Below are positions 34,850-44,627 of a stretch of DNA of 64,000 nt, piece by piece. Below the pieces are notes generated by a model that did no database searches, had not been told where the DNA came from, and saw only the letters and a list, made by a program, of their open reading frames with translations. Made by a program: the position numbers and the translations under genes. The stretch is from positions 1,550,001 to 1,614,000 of the forward strand of contig JAZKLR010000452.1 in NCBI GenBank assembly GCA_037103525.1, written 5' to 3'. Numbering within the stretch: the stretch's first letter is position 1; each line of letters starts with the position of its first letter. This stretch comes from Ganaspis brasiliensis (taxonomy: Eukaryota > Arthropoda > Insecta > Hymenoptera > Figitidae).

Positions 34850-35060
34850 TGTTTGTAGGTTATGTTAGTAAGAGAGGTAACTTACGTAGAAAACTGTGAC
34901 GTAAATTACCAGTTCATACACGTGTAGATTACATGAAGTAATTTAACTTCCAATCACTGCCTGCGGGGATCAAAACATTGCATAATAATAGTTTTTTGGC
35001 TTATTTCTAAACATTGATCCAACAAACAGTATTACATTATGCAACGTTTTGATCCCATTA
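34850..35060. mobile_element. Island plus 91-bp GGGATCAAAAC foldback
   Basis: 34850-34960 is single-copy with CACGTG at 34919-34924. GGGATCAAAACATTGCATAA from about 34967 faces TTATGCAACGTTTTGATCCC ending at 35056, enclosing about 45 nt: a small MITE or hairpin. 34641-34849 and 35061-35235 are AT-rich and featureless. Confidence 0.6.
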
Positions 35061-35239
35061 AGTTTTTTAAATACAAAAATTGTTTGATGTCAATTTTGGG
35101 CCAATTGGGTAAAAAAATATAATTAGTTTTTTTAATATATTGATTATGCTATTAAAAAAATATATATTTTTTAAATCATGGTAGCCAGAATAATGAGAAT
35201 TGATGATAATCGAGTATGGCTTTTTTGATTGGTGGTACC

Positions 35240-35605
35240 TATATAAAGCCGTTGGAAATCAGAAAGCAATTTTGACCAGAGGTTTCCGGATGTGGAGGAA
35301 ACAAGGTGCAAGAAATGAGGTCTGTGTAAATAATCCAATGTGAGGCACATGACCTACATTGAGTATTTGCAGGGAAAATATATTTTAGCAGTCATATGCC
35401 AAACGCACACGGGGTGTTCGACTGGCGTGACGACCCAAAAAGCAGCTAATGTTGCACTGCACATACAACACCTGGCCACCTTCCACTGCCTTCGGAGTCT
35501 CATTGATATAATGCCAGCCGGTCAATTAATAAAAGGGAGCGGCGTAATGCCACAATGCTTTCTACCCCGTGTGGAAAAGTTCCCAGTATTTCCCAGTTTC
35601 TAAAT
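35240..35605 (+). other. Candidate promoter and small two-exon open frame
   Basis: TATATAAA at 35240-35247 is followed by TCAGA (35259-35263) as a possible initiator. An ATG at 35290 opens 10 codons ending GAG|GT at 35319/35320. A TTTGCAG acceptor at 35366-35372 would join in phase to a frame running from 35373 to the stop at about 35601: roughly 86 codons in all. The segment is GC-richer than its surroundings. However, the intron would be only 53 nt, no domain is recognised, and the last third lies inside the 35566-35683 element. It may be a short gene, a relic, or chance. Confidence 0.22.
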
Positions 35606-35683
35606 GGGCGCCAGTTGGAGCCCACCTGGGTCAGGTGGGCCAAGTGGGCGCCAGTTTGGCCCCACTTGGCTTTTCCACACGGG
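35566..35683. mobile_element. GC-rich CCCGTGTGG palindromic mini-element
   Basis: CCCGTGTGGAAAAG at the left faces CTTTTCCACACGGG at the right (14 bp exact). The interior alternates GGGCGCCAGTT, GGAGCCCACCTGGG, CAGGTGGGCC and AAGTGGGCGCCAGTT: mutually complementary GC blocks in a very AT-rich region. The frames read through it on both strands (35500-35700 minus, 35555-35746 plus) are by-products of the palindrome. Confidence 0.75.
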
Positions 35684-36489
35684 ACAGGAAAACCAATCAT
35701 TGAAATCTCTAAATTTGCCGATTTTAATACCTCTATAGTTTCCTAAATTGAGTCAGTAACCTCTATTGCTAAAATAGATTCACTGTTTCCAATCAGTAAG
35801 ATTGTTTCAAAATTTACCAATTACTTTTCTAGAAAATGCAGCCCACCAAACTTAAACAATGAAAATTCACAAAAAATGAAAAATTAACGTTTTTTTATCA
35901 TATTGAATCTCTTTTTCTATTAATCGAAAAAGCTTTAAAATAGGACTATTTAAGAGAAAATTTTATAAGCTTTCCAATATAGTCTATGAAACATTTCAAT
36001 TTGCTAATATCTGACAGAATTATCAATATTTTAAGAAGGTCATGTTTTTAACTCCATTTTTGTAAGTGCTTCCCACAATTTTGGGCGGTAATGTAAGTGA
36101 ATATTTACTTATTCAAATTTAGAGAATGGTTCCTAATAATTGTATAGATACAATTGCTGAAAAGGTTCAGCTGTTCCTAGGACAAATAACTATGTTTAAC
36201 TAAGGTATTCACACCTGTTTGTTACCACAGCGAACTTTCAGCTGACGTAGGGAATTTTTAATCTGTCTTAGGTAATTTTTAGCTGTAGTGACTAAATAAG
36301 TGTCTGCTAAATTTGATGAAAAGCAGCAGCTAACTCACTTTTTCCCGTCCAACACCTTATGCTTTCGGTTATTTTTATTGTTTGTATAAACAAAGTTTTT
36401 GATGCATATTTATAATAACTTGTTTTTATAAAAGTTTACAAATGTTAGCATATTTTTTCAAGAGATGATAAATTTTAATTATCGCTTTC
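35684..36489. other. AT-rich; one CTCTCT-family right end
   Basis: TTACTTATTCAAATTTAGAGA at about 36106-36126 is a lone right end of the CTCTCTAAAT family. 36190-36300 is mildly GC-richer single-copy (CAGCTGACGTAGG). No gene. Confidence 0.4.
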
Positions 36490-36850
36490 CTTTTTATTTC
36501 AATGATTCGATGGAGATCGACATCCTCGAATTTGTGGTCACCCTCGTCAGGTGGTCGACCTTTTATGAGAGGGATGTCCCAACGCAACGGTCGTTCTCAT
36601 CGAAACCTTGATATTTGGTATCGAATTCGAGCGTCTCCTATATAAACTCTCATTTTTTCAATGTCTCGATGTCGGTCCCAATTCTGAATACCCCTTTGCC
36701 TAATTTCCCTAGACATGTGGTCTCTTGGGGACTTTCGATTTTGTAGGGACCACCCGAACTTCAGAGAACTATACGTGAAATTGCTGGTAACTCGATATTG
36801 CCTTGGGCGTGTCAAAAGGGGTGCAAAGATGGTGTTGCCCATTTATTGAT
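36490..36850. other. GC-rich block of unknown origin with 81-codon minus frame
   Basis: This block is near-balanced in GC content, unlike its flanks, and has sharp edges at about 36500 and 36845. It contains CCTCGTCAGGTGGTCGACC, TATATAAAC (36637-36645) and GGGACCACCCGAAC. A minus frame of 81 codons (36597-36842) is rich in Arg and shows no recognised motif. It could be an LTR fragment, an exon relic or an island; no terminal repeats were found. Confidence 0.3.
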
Positions 36851-37139
36851 ATCAACGACAATCACTCTTTGTCTTCAAAGTACTATTTGGAAAATTGTGA
36901 CAAATTTTATAATTATATAAGTTTATGAATTTAGTTTCTCTTTTAATGACAAAGAAAAATTAAATTCTTTTCCGAAGCTTTTAATTCTCCTATAATTATT
37001 TATTAGAGTCTTCCAAATTTTATTGAAATCTGTAAAATTATTCTCGACATATTCGGGTGACAGTCAATGAAAATTTATGCTTTTTATATGAAAATAAGCC
37101 AGTTAAATATCTATTTTCGGAAAATAAAAAATCTTAACA

Positions 37140-37335
37140 AAGTTTCACAATGATCACAAAAAATTAATTTTGAAGCAAAATTCAAACAAAACTTAAATAT
37201 CATACAGAGAATTGTAATGATACTTTAAGTAATTTACAATGTTTGATGACAAAATAGTTTTAGTATTTTAAACGAAATTCTAAGGACAAATTTTGTCCTT
37301 CCCAGTGACGTCACTCTCCATCGCATGTATTTAAA
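37140..37335. mobile_element. Decayed GGGCATG/TTAA MITE fragment
   Basis: AAGGACAAATTTTGTCCTTC, CCAGTGACGTCACTCTCCAT, CGCATG and TTTAA match the right half of the 32255 element; ATGATACTTTAAGTAATT matches its inner part. The left terminus is lost. 36851-37139 before it is AT-rich without features. Confidence 0.65.
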
Positions 37336-37500
37336 AAGCAAATTAACTGCTTAAAAAAAGTATATTCAAAATTAACAATATTTAATTGGATTAGTAAGAA
37401 TTCTAATTTTTAGATTTATTCAAAAATGGATTTATAAAAAATAATTTTTAAATGTAATTTAAATATAATAAGTACCTATTTTGAACTATTATTAATAACA

Positions 37501-37799
37501 GGGCATTCCCACGAAAAAACGGACATTTCGTCCTTGCGTCACGAAAAATAATTAGACTATTACTTTCTTGGAAAAAAAACTTTCAAAAAAAGTCCTTGCG
37601 TCACATTGCATTCTTTTACGTCAAAAATGCATAAAATAAAGAAGAAAAATAACTTTAATATAGATTTCAGATAGGTCTGTTTATTGGATTTAAGATTTTG
37701 AAAGTCATTTTGTATTATAAATTCAAATAAAGCTAGGAGGTAGGGTAAAATAGTAAAAAATATCGCAAAAACGTCCTTGCGTCACACGTGGAAATGACC
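37501..37799. mobile_element. GGGCATTCCCACG element with iterated CGTCCTTGCGTCAC
   Basis: Ends GGGCATTCCCACG and CGTGGAAATGACC are inverted. CGTCCTTGCGTCAC occurs at 37529-37542, as GTCCTTGCGTCAC at 37592-37604, and again at 37772-37785, with a lone variant far away at 4128. All three internal copies are in the same orientation, so they are not part of the terminal inverted repeat. 299 bp, non-coding. Confidence 0.65.
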
Positions 37800-38486
37800 A
37801 AATAATTATTTTAATCAATTGAAAGACCCTTCTATTCATTTATAATATAGGCCAAAAATTAAAATTATGACATAATAATACATAAATATTTATAAAATTT
37901 AATTGTGAATAAAAAATAATAATAATATAAATTCAAAGTTCATACCTTTTACATGCAATAGCATTAAATGCATATAAAAAATGTCTCTTATATTCATTTG
38001 TATAAAAACAAGTCGTCAGGTTTTCAAATAAAACTACTAAGTTACACATTCAGATAAAATAAATCCTTAAAAAAAAAAAATAACTTTATTGACCACGCCG
38101 TATAAAAAATACAATAATTTAAAAATTCACAATTTTTAATTTTCACCTGGTCTCATTGAAAAATGTCGTAAACGTGTCAGCAATACATCATACCAACTTA
38201 TAGTACATGACTCAAAATCGTGAAAATTACATATATTACATTAGAAGAGGTCACAAGGAAGCAAGTGAGTTGATATAAAAGTTTATTTAATGTTCTTTTT
38301 ATTTTGCGGGAGTTTTGCGGGAGCATTTACGCGACTAATACCTTAAAGAAGTTTTAATATCAAAAATTAAAAAAATAATTCTTATTAAAAAACATCGAAT
38401 TGAGAAAGGTAAAGTTCTTGAAGATATTGGGTCAAATCCACATTCAAATGGAGTTAATTTACTACTATTAATTTTTTTTTTTTAAT
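37800..38486. other. AT-rich with weak island, no gene
   Basis: 38140-38330 is single-copy and slightly GC-richer (TTTTGCGGGAGTTTTGCGGGAG at about 38302, a 12-bp tandem doublet). No frame or repeat family. Confidence 0.4.
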
Positions 38487-39235
38487 AAATTATATTAATA
38501 ATAATAATTATTATTAATGGAATTAAAAAATTATAATGTTAGAAATTAGTAAATAAAATGTTTATTATATTAAAATAATTCAATTTTTTATGGGAAATAA
38601 AATGTAACATTAATGTACTATATAATATAATAAATAACAATTATTATATAAATTTAATAATTTCATCAATAAATTAATGTGAAATCAATAATTCAAATGA
38701 TATCAACAAAATATCACTATCATATGATATATATATATATATATATAATATATATAATATATATATAATATATATATATGCAGATACATAATTTAAATCT
38801 TAAATGATGTAAGAAGATAAATGATTTTTGACTAATCGGAGTATTGTTATAAAGACTTTTTCAAAAATTACACGTAATCCAGTTGTTATTAAAAAATTGA
38901 ACCATAAATTGAATCATTTATGAATAATCATTTATCATAAAAAAAAATTATATTAATAATATTAATAATAATTATATTAATAATAATAATTATTATTAAT
39001 GGAATTAAAAAATTATAATGTTAGAAATTAGTAAATAAAATGTTTATTATATTAAAATAATTCAATTTTTTATGGGAAATAAAATGTAACATTAATGTAC
39101 TATATAATATAATAAATAAAAATTATTATATAAATTTAATAATTTCATCAATAAATTAATGTGAAATCAATAATTCAAATGATATCAACAAAATATCACT
39201 ATCATATGATATATATATATATATATAATATATAT

Positions 39236-39286
<51 letters not shown>

Positions 39287-39445
39287 GATACATAATTTAA
39301 ATCTTAAATGATGTAAGAAGATAAATGATTTTTGAATAATCGGAGTATTGTTATAAAGACTTTTTAAAAAATTACACGTAATCCAGTTGTTATTAAAAAA
39401 TTGAACCATAAATTGAATCATTTATGAATAATCATTTATCATAAA
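38487..39445 (+). repeat. Recent ~480-bp tandem duplication with (TA)n expansion
   Basis: 38487-38955 and 38971-39445 are almost identical. The offset is 482 bp before the (TA)n tract and 504 bp after it, because the second copy carries about 22 more bases of TA. Few substitutions separate the copies (for example TGACTAATCGG vs TGAATAATCGG). The unit opens with a self-complementary (TAA/TTA)n tract. The minus frame 39185-39421 is a Tyr-Ile run from (TA)n. Confidence 0.9.
38728..38780. repeat. (TA)n microsatellite, first duplicate
   Basis: Alternating TA with TAATATA interruptions; the equivalent tract in the second copy (39208-39283) is longer and less interrupted at its 3' end. Confidence 0.9.
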
Positions 39446-39585
39446 AAAAAATTTTTGTTAATTCAACAATGATTGGGGTGAAAATTTCAATGCAGCACAA
39501 AGTCAACAACATATGTAAAAACATCAAACTAAAGAATTCCATTCACCAGAAAACTACATACATAAAAAATCACAACATAATTGAA
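39443..39585 (+). mobile_element. Degraded copy of the 27250 element
   Basis: AAAAATTTTTGTTAATTCAAC, GGGGTGAAAATTTCAATGCA, AAAGTCAACA and CCATTCACCAGAAAAC follow the same order as 27250-27439 with deletions. It abuts the tandem duplication. Confidence 0.7.
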
Positions 39586-40120
39586 AAAACATAACGAATA
39601 ATAATTTTAAAAAAGTCCTGCTATATTAGGAAAGTAAAATGTAAAAAAGTTTTATCAGAATGATTTTAGAAAGGTTATAGGATGAGGTGAAAGTGAAGCG
39701 ACCTTGGATGTAATGATAGTTTGACCATCGACTTTGATGATTTGATCGATCTAGAAATAGGGTTGAAGTGATCAAGTTTCGCGATTGAGACGGGACTTGG
39801 GTATTTTCCATAATGGGTGGATAAGCTGGTTTATTCTTGGTAAAATCAACAGGTTGAATGACGCAAAAGCTTCGAAACAGTGGGGCAAGGTGCGGCTTGC
39901 TGGAGATTTTCTTGGCCGGGGGATGAGAAGGGTAGGGTATGTTGGACAAGGATGGATATAGGTATGATAATAATTGCTTGGGCATGGCTTGCTATGACGT
40001 CAGTGTAACGTCAAGCCACGTGCTGGGGGTGCCTACCCCTGCCCCATGTCTAACCTATACTTGACATTGACACTGGCCACATCGATCTCAACTCGCCTCG
40101 CCATTACAATCAAATGACCC
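39586..40120 (-). other. Single-copy island with 119-codon open frame
   Basis: The longest frame in the window runs from 39985 down to 39626 on the minus strand. It has a Pro/Ser-rich middle and an Ile/Leu-rich end, and no recognised domain, signal peptide or splice context. Upstream of its ATG lie TGACGTCA (39995-40002), AACGTCAAG and CACGTG (40017-40022), then TACCCCTGCCCCATG. The island is single-copy and GC-richer. The regulatory words are more convincing than the frame. Confidence 0.25.
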
Positions 40121-40521
40121 TGACAGTGTCAAAGGAGTTTATTTTACAAAAATAGGAACTTTCTATAATCTATACAATCACGAATGTTAGAAAATTTAAA
40201 TTCAAATTATGCTCAGAAACTTCGAGAAGCAAAAAAAAAAGAAAATTTCTTTTTTATCCAAACAAACAACACACGTCTAATATTTAATACTGTAACCTAT
40301 AATTCATTCTTTCATTCATTCTTTCATTCTGTCCACACCTAAAGTTTGGCTCTCGGATATTTTTTTTGTTTTAAATCAGTTACGTTTGAAAAAACGCATA
40401 TTTATTCATTTTATTTATTTGTTTGAAAGCCCATAGCCAAAATGGTAATTATTGGGCACTACAATTATAATACATTAACAATATGTGTATATGATTAAAA
40501 ATACAATTATACAGTATGATA
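40121..40521. other. AT-rich; (TTCA)n microsatellite
   Basis: TTCATTCTTTCATTCATTC at about 40303-40330 is a short tetranucleotide run. A poly-A stretch lies at 40231-40240. Nothing else is noted. Confidence 0.5.
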
Positions 40522-40791
40522 TTAATCAATATGTAAGATTGTTTTAGTAATAAGATCTACAAATTTTAGCGGCGAAATGTTGAACAAATCTATGTTATAT
40601 TTTTTATTAGAAACAATTTTGTTCGATAACTCTGACATTTTGTATAATGGTGCTCGATAACCAATAGGGGCAGATGGTTTTTCGTTATAAAAAGGTATAT
40701 AGGCTTGGGTGCCATAAGCAGGTACTCTAAAATTTAACATAACTAGTAAGTTTGGAGCGTCAATTAGATTTTTAAATTGATTATAAATCAT
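40522..40791 (-). other. 89-codon open frame of unknown status
   Basis: The frame starts with ATG at 40791 and is open 10 codons further upstream to a TAG. Its middle (Pro, Gly, Tyr, Ala-containing, around residues 24-48) has a more protein-like composition than other frames here, and its C-terminal part is Lys/Ile/Leu-rich. No family is recognised, and there is no TATA or splice evidence. It could be a relic exon or a transposon/viral fragment, or chance. Confidence 0.2.
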
Positions 40792-40999
40792 ACTAGTTTT
40801 ATTTTCTGTGTCTAATATCTAATTATTAAATGCCTTTTATAATAAAAGTATAATAATATGGAATATAATAATAAAAATAATAATAATAAAGAAGGAAATA
40901 TCATCAATTATTATATCAATGAAAAGAAAGGAAGCACCATTTTTAAATATTTTATAAGTGTCTTAAACACTTTTCTTAAATAATTTTTTTATTTCTTAA

Positions 41000-41369
41000 G
41001 GGCAGGTGATGGAATATGACGTCACTGCTGTAATATGCAAAAATTGTCCGTAAACTTTCTCATAAAATACTGTCTATTTTTTCGCGGAACTTAGTAGATT
41101 TACCTACAATACCATTAAAAAGGTCTCTCTGTCCCAAATTTGTTTGAATTTTGCATTAAAATTAGTTTTTAAAGAAATTTGCTTATTTTCGGGAAATATA
41201 AAAAATCTATTTTTAACCAAAATCCAAACAAATTTAGGCCAGAGAGACCTTTTTAATGATATTTTAGGTAAATGTACCAAGTTTCGCGAAAAAATATTTT
41301 GTATTTTATGAGAAAGTTTACGGAGAGATTTTGTCTATACCGGTGACGTAATACTCCATCCCATGCCCT
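41000..41369. mobile_element. GGGCATG/TTAA MITE, copy 3
   Basis: GGGCAGGTGATGGAATATGA at the left and GTGACGTAATACTCCATCCC plus ATGCCC at the right; TTAA at 40996-40999 and 41370-41373. Inner inverted blocks CTGTCCCAAATTTG and CAAATTTAGGCCAGAGAG. 40792-40995 before it is (AAT)n-rich AT sequence. Confidence 0.85.
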
Positions 41370-41373
41370 TTAA

Positions 41374-42952
41374 TAATTAAGTTTTTTTTGTTTCAAAACT
41401 TCCAACTTTATTTTTATTAAAAAAAATTATAAATTAAATTAAATAAATTTATTCTAAATCTCAAAATGCGTTTTTTTATTGCATGAGAAAATTATTATTA
41501 AACTTATTTAATTCCTAATTTAAAATTAGATATAAAAGATCAATTAAAATTAGAATCTATTTTGATGAGAATCAATTTAAGTGCATTTACAGGAAATAAG
41601 ATTAATAAAAAATATAGTTTTTTCTAAAATATTGAACTGACATTTCGATACACTAAAATTTAAATCTATCATTACAAAAATTATTTAAAATGTTCATGCG
41701 AAGAAGTTTAAATTAATTGATAATTAGATTATTGGAAATTGAGATCTTTGAAATTTCGAAATAATTATTTACTAATGGAAATCGAAATTAATAGTTAAGG
41801 ATCGATATATTTGAATTTTAATTTATTAAAGTTTCAACTAAATTTCAATTGATAAATAAAAGTTTATACTGTTTTTATTTTAATATGCAAATAACAACTC
41901 ATTTAAATTTTTATTGATTTAGGCTTTAATTATCTAAATTTTAATCAATCATTTCTCAATTGTTCTTCTTAATATTTAATTATTTTAGTTATTTTCTAAT
42001 TTTTCTTTCAATAATCAACTATTTTTTTAAATTTTCCAATTTAATTCTTTAATCTTCAATTTATTACAATTTTTAATTATTTTCTTCAATTCTCAATTAT
42101 TTTCTTCAATTTTTAATTGCATTCTTCGTTTTTCAATAATTTTAATCAATATTAAACCTTTTTAAAAATTTTCTTAATTATCAATTATTTTCTTGAAATT
42201 TCAATACAATTCTTCAATTTCCAATTGATTTATTCAATTTATATATATTTTCTACAATTTTTTCCATAATTTTCATCAGTTTTCAATTGGCAATTTATTA
42301 TTCTTCTTCAATATTATGATTATTCATTAATTTAAAAAAAAAATTTGCTCGACTGCCAATTACTCCCATCATTTTTCGAATTTTTTTTCAATTGTTACTT
42401 ACTTTTTTTTAAATAGTTTATTAGTTTCGTCAATATTTAATTATTTTCATTATATTGTAATTTTTCTTTTAATTATCGATTATTTTCATTAAATTTCCAT
42501 TTAATTCTTTAATAACCAATTTATTTCTTCCTTTTTTAATTATTTTCTTCAATTTTCAATTATTTTTATTACTTTTAATTATTTTTTTCGATTTTTAATC
42601 CAGTTGTTGTATGTGCAACTAATTTCAACAATTATTCTTATAATTTTATTAATTTTTCAATTTGCAATTATTTTCTTTAAATTTAATATTTTTTGTTTAA
42701 TTTTTTAAATTATTTTGTTCGGTTTTGTATTGAATTTATATTGTATTGTATTTGTATTGTATTTTGTTTATTTTTGTTTAAATTAAATATTTATTGTTTA
42801 ATTTTTTAAACTATCTATTCTTTTAAATTGTGAAATTATGTAGCCATTTTTCAAATTTTTTTTACAACTGTCAATTATTTTTTTATTTTAAATGATAAAC
42901 AACCATGCAAAGTTTGTCTCGCGCTTGAGCGCGCATTAATTTTAAATTCTAG
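41374..42952 (+). mobile_element. Helitron-like element, 3' end on plus strand
   Basis: The 3' terminus is a GC stem-loop, CGCGCTTGAGCGCG (42920-42933), then 15 nt, then CTAG (42949-42952) followed by host T. Hairpin plus CTRR before T is the standard Helitron 3' end. The interior includes the 480-bp repeat and an AT minisatellite (TTTTCAATTATTTTCTTCAA words) shared with 1-2260. The 5' end is not certain; the listed start is only the edge of the adjacent MITE. No Rep/helicase frame, so non-autonomous. Confidence 0.55.
41452..41950 (-). repeat. Dispersed ~480-bp AT repeat, copy B
   Basis: Reverse-complement partner of 16771-17250: CTCAAAATGCGTTTTTTTATT, ATTCCTAATTT, TGATGAGAATCAAT, ACTGACATTTCG, CAAATAACAACTC and GGCTTTAATTATC occur in mirrored order. 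Confidence 0.6.
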
Positions 42953-43439
42953 TATAATTTTAAAGGGCAATACAATTTTAATAAAAAACAGGAATTTGAA
43001 TCGATTAAAACTTGAATCATTTAAAATTTAAATCAATTTAAATTCTGATAATTTTAATTGATTGATATTTAATAAATAAAAATTTTCAATAATTTTGTGT
43101 TTTGATAAATTACATCATGTGCGTTTTATTAAAATCAGAATGAATTAAAGAGATAAACTTTTCGTTTACTTTCCATTTTCAATACAGGGAAATTACTCAA
43201 ATCTAAACAAGTCTTTTTTTTAATTTTCCTTATTTTTCTACAATTACCATTTTATTTGCAGAGAACCGAATTCTTTTAATTGAATCCTTTTATAATAAAA
43301 TCCCAGTTACACTAATTAAATTTACTTCCAGAAGTTTAATTATAAAAGGCTTGAAAACTTTGGTCAAAGTTTGGTATCTTGGGATTCGCTTAATTGACAA
43401 TTAATTCAACTCTTTTTGCTCTTCTCATTCAACATTTTG
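42953..43439. other. AT-rich, no feature seen
   Basis: AAATTTAAATCAATTT-type words similar to other AT tracts; no ends or frames. Confidence 0.4.
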
Positions 43440-43760
43440 CCAAGTTTCTGAAAAAATGCGACAGGTAAAGCGTGAGCAGAGGATACGAGGGCAGTTATAT
43501 TATTACTCGCACGTGTCAAGGTCGGCTTATGTAATCATCAAGTTCAAGGTTTCGTATTCTCTGGAGGGTACAACACTAGACTCCGCTGATCCCAGTTAAA
43601 CTTTTCCGCTAACTTTTCTCGTTAAAACGAAAACGGATGTAAAGGATCGCGAATCTAATTCATACTACAAATCATGTTTTTATACGTGAAAAGATTGCTT
43701 GGTGCTCAATTTTACAGAATCTCACACGTAACTTATCAATTTATCTCATAATCAAGTCAC
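43440..43760. other. Single-copy island with CACGTGTCAAGGTC composite
   Basis: CACGTGTCAAGGTCGG at 43510-43525 fuses the CACGTG box with a TCAAGGTC half-site; ATCAAGTTCAAGGTTTCG follows about 20 bp later. The same fused word appears reversed at 29944. A regulatory module is the preferred reading. Confidence 0.45.
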
Positions 43761-44456
43761 GTTTTGCTCTTCAAGAGTTAAAAAATAATTATTTCTGGAA
43801 AAAGTAAAAAATTTATTCCCCAAGAGTAAATTAACAATTTATTTACAACGAGTTAATATTCATTTTCGAGGAATAAAAATAATAAACATAAAATTGTTTG
43901 TATCCAAATTTTTGGTAAAGAAATTACAAAAAGTGGATCATGGAAAAGGGAAAATTAGATTTTATTTATCTGAAGGAGATTTTTATCATTTCAAATTCAA
44001 TCAAGATTTCTTATCTGAAAACTTTTCTGCGCTGTCGAGTTTTGCAAGTAGAGTGCGTTAGGGGTCGTTTTTTGTTGAATTTAACCTTGACGATAGAACA
44101 AAATTGGACTTTTTTTTCAATGATTCAGAATCTTAGAATTTTACATAAATTATACGATAAGTTTCAAAGTGTGTGGTCTATAGTCGCAAACAATATTAAC
44201 CGGACACGTCGCGTCGCCAATCTTCATTTGAATTCGACAAAAGTCAAATCGGAAATTCCAACCGCGATCGTATTTTAATACCCTGTCGAGGACAACTAAA
44301 ATCGCAATAAGTTATAGGTTTCACGATCCTCTCTTCTGAAAAGTCACATATTAACCTTTGAACAAAATCAGTCTTATTTACTTCCAAATTAAAATCTTAT
44401 TTTCTCAAAAATAACATTTTAAACCATTTTCCATATAATATAAAAGTCATTGGGTA
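43761..44456. other. Single-copy stretch; 112-codon plus frame
   Basis: 44020-44330 is a GC-richer patch (GGACACGTCGCGTCGCC at about 44202). The plus frame 43940-44278 lacks any domain, and its first half reads through AT-rich sequence. I consider coding unlikely. Confidence 0.3.
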
Positions 44457-44622
44457 AGGGGCCATCCATAAATTACGTAAGACATTTTTTCGGTAATTTG
44501 AACCCCTCCCCCCACGTAAGATTTTTTACATACATTAGCGCCATTTTTTCTATTGGTCGTAAGATTTCCTGGACCCCCCCCCCTTCCCCCTAAAAGTCTC
44601 ACGTAATTTATGAATGGCCCCT
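44457..44622. mobile_element. AGGGGCCATCCATAAATTACG MITE with poly-C tracts
   Basis: AGGGGCCATCCATAAATTAC and GTAATTTATGAATGGCCCCT are inverted ends. The interior has CCCCTCCCCCCACGTAAG and a run of about 10 C. The end type GGGGCCNTCCATAAATTACG is widespread in arthropod genomes, from general knowledge. Relatives: 54149-54248 and 51341-51459. Confidence 0.85.
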
Positions 44623-44627
44623 AAGTA

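Noticed and set aside
39185..39421. 78-codon minus-strand frame
   Set aside because: Mostly a Tyr-Ile run translated from the (TA)n microsatellite.
43940..44278. 112-codon plus-strand frame
   Set aside because: No recognisable domain, no promoter or splice signal, and composition follows the local AT content.
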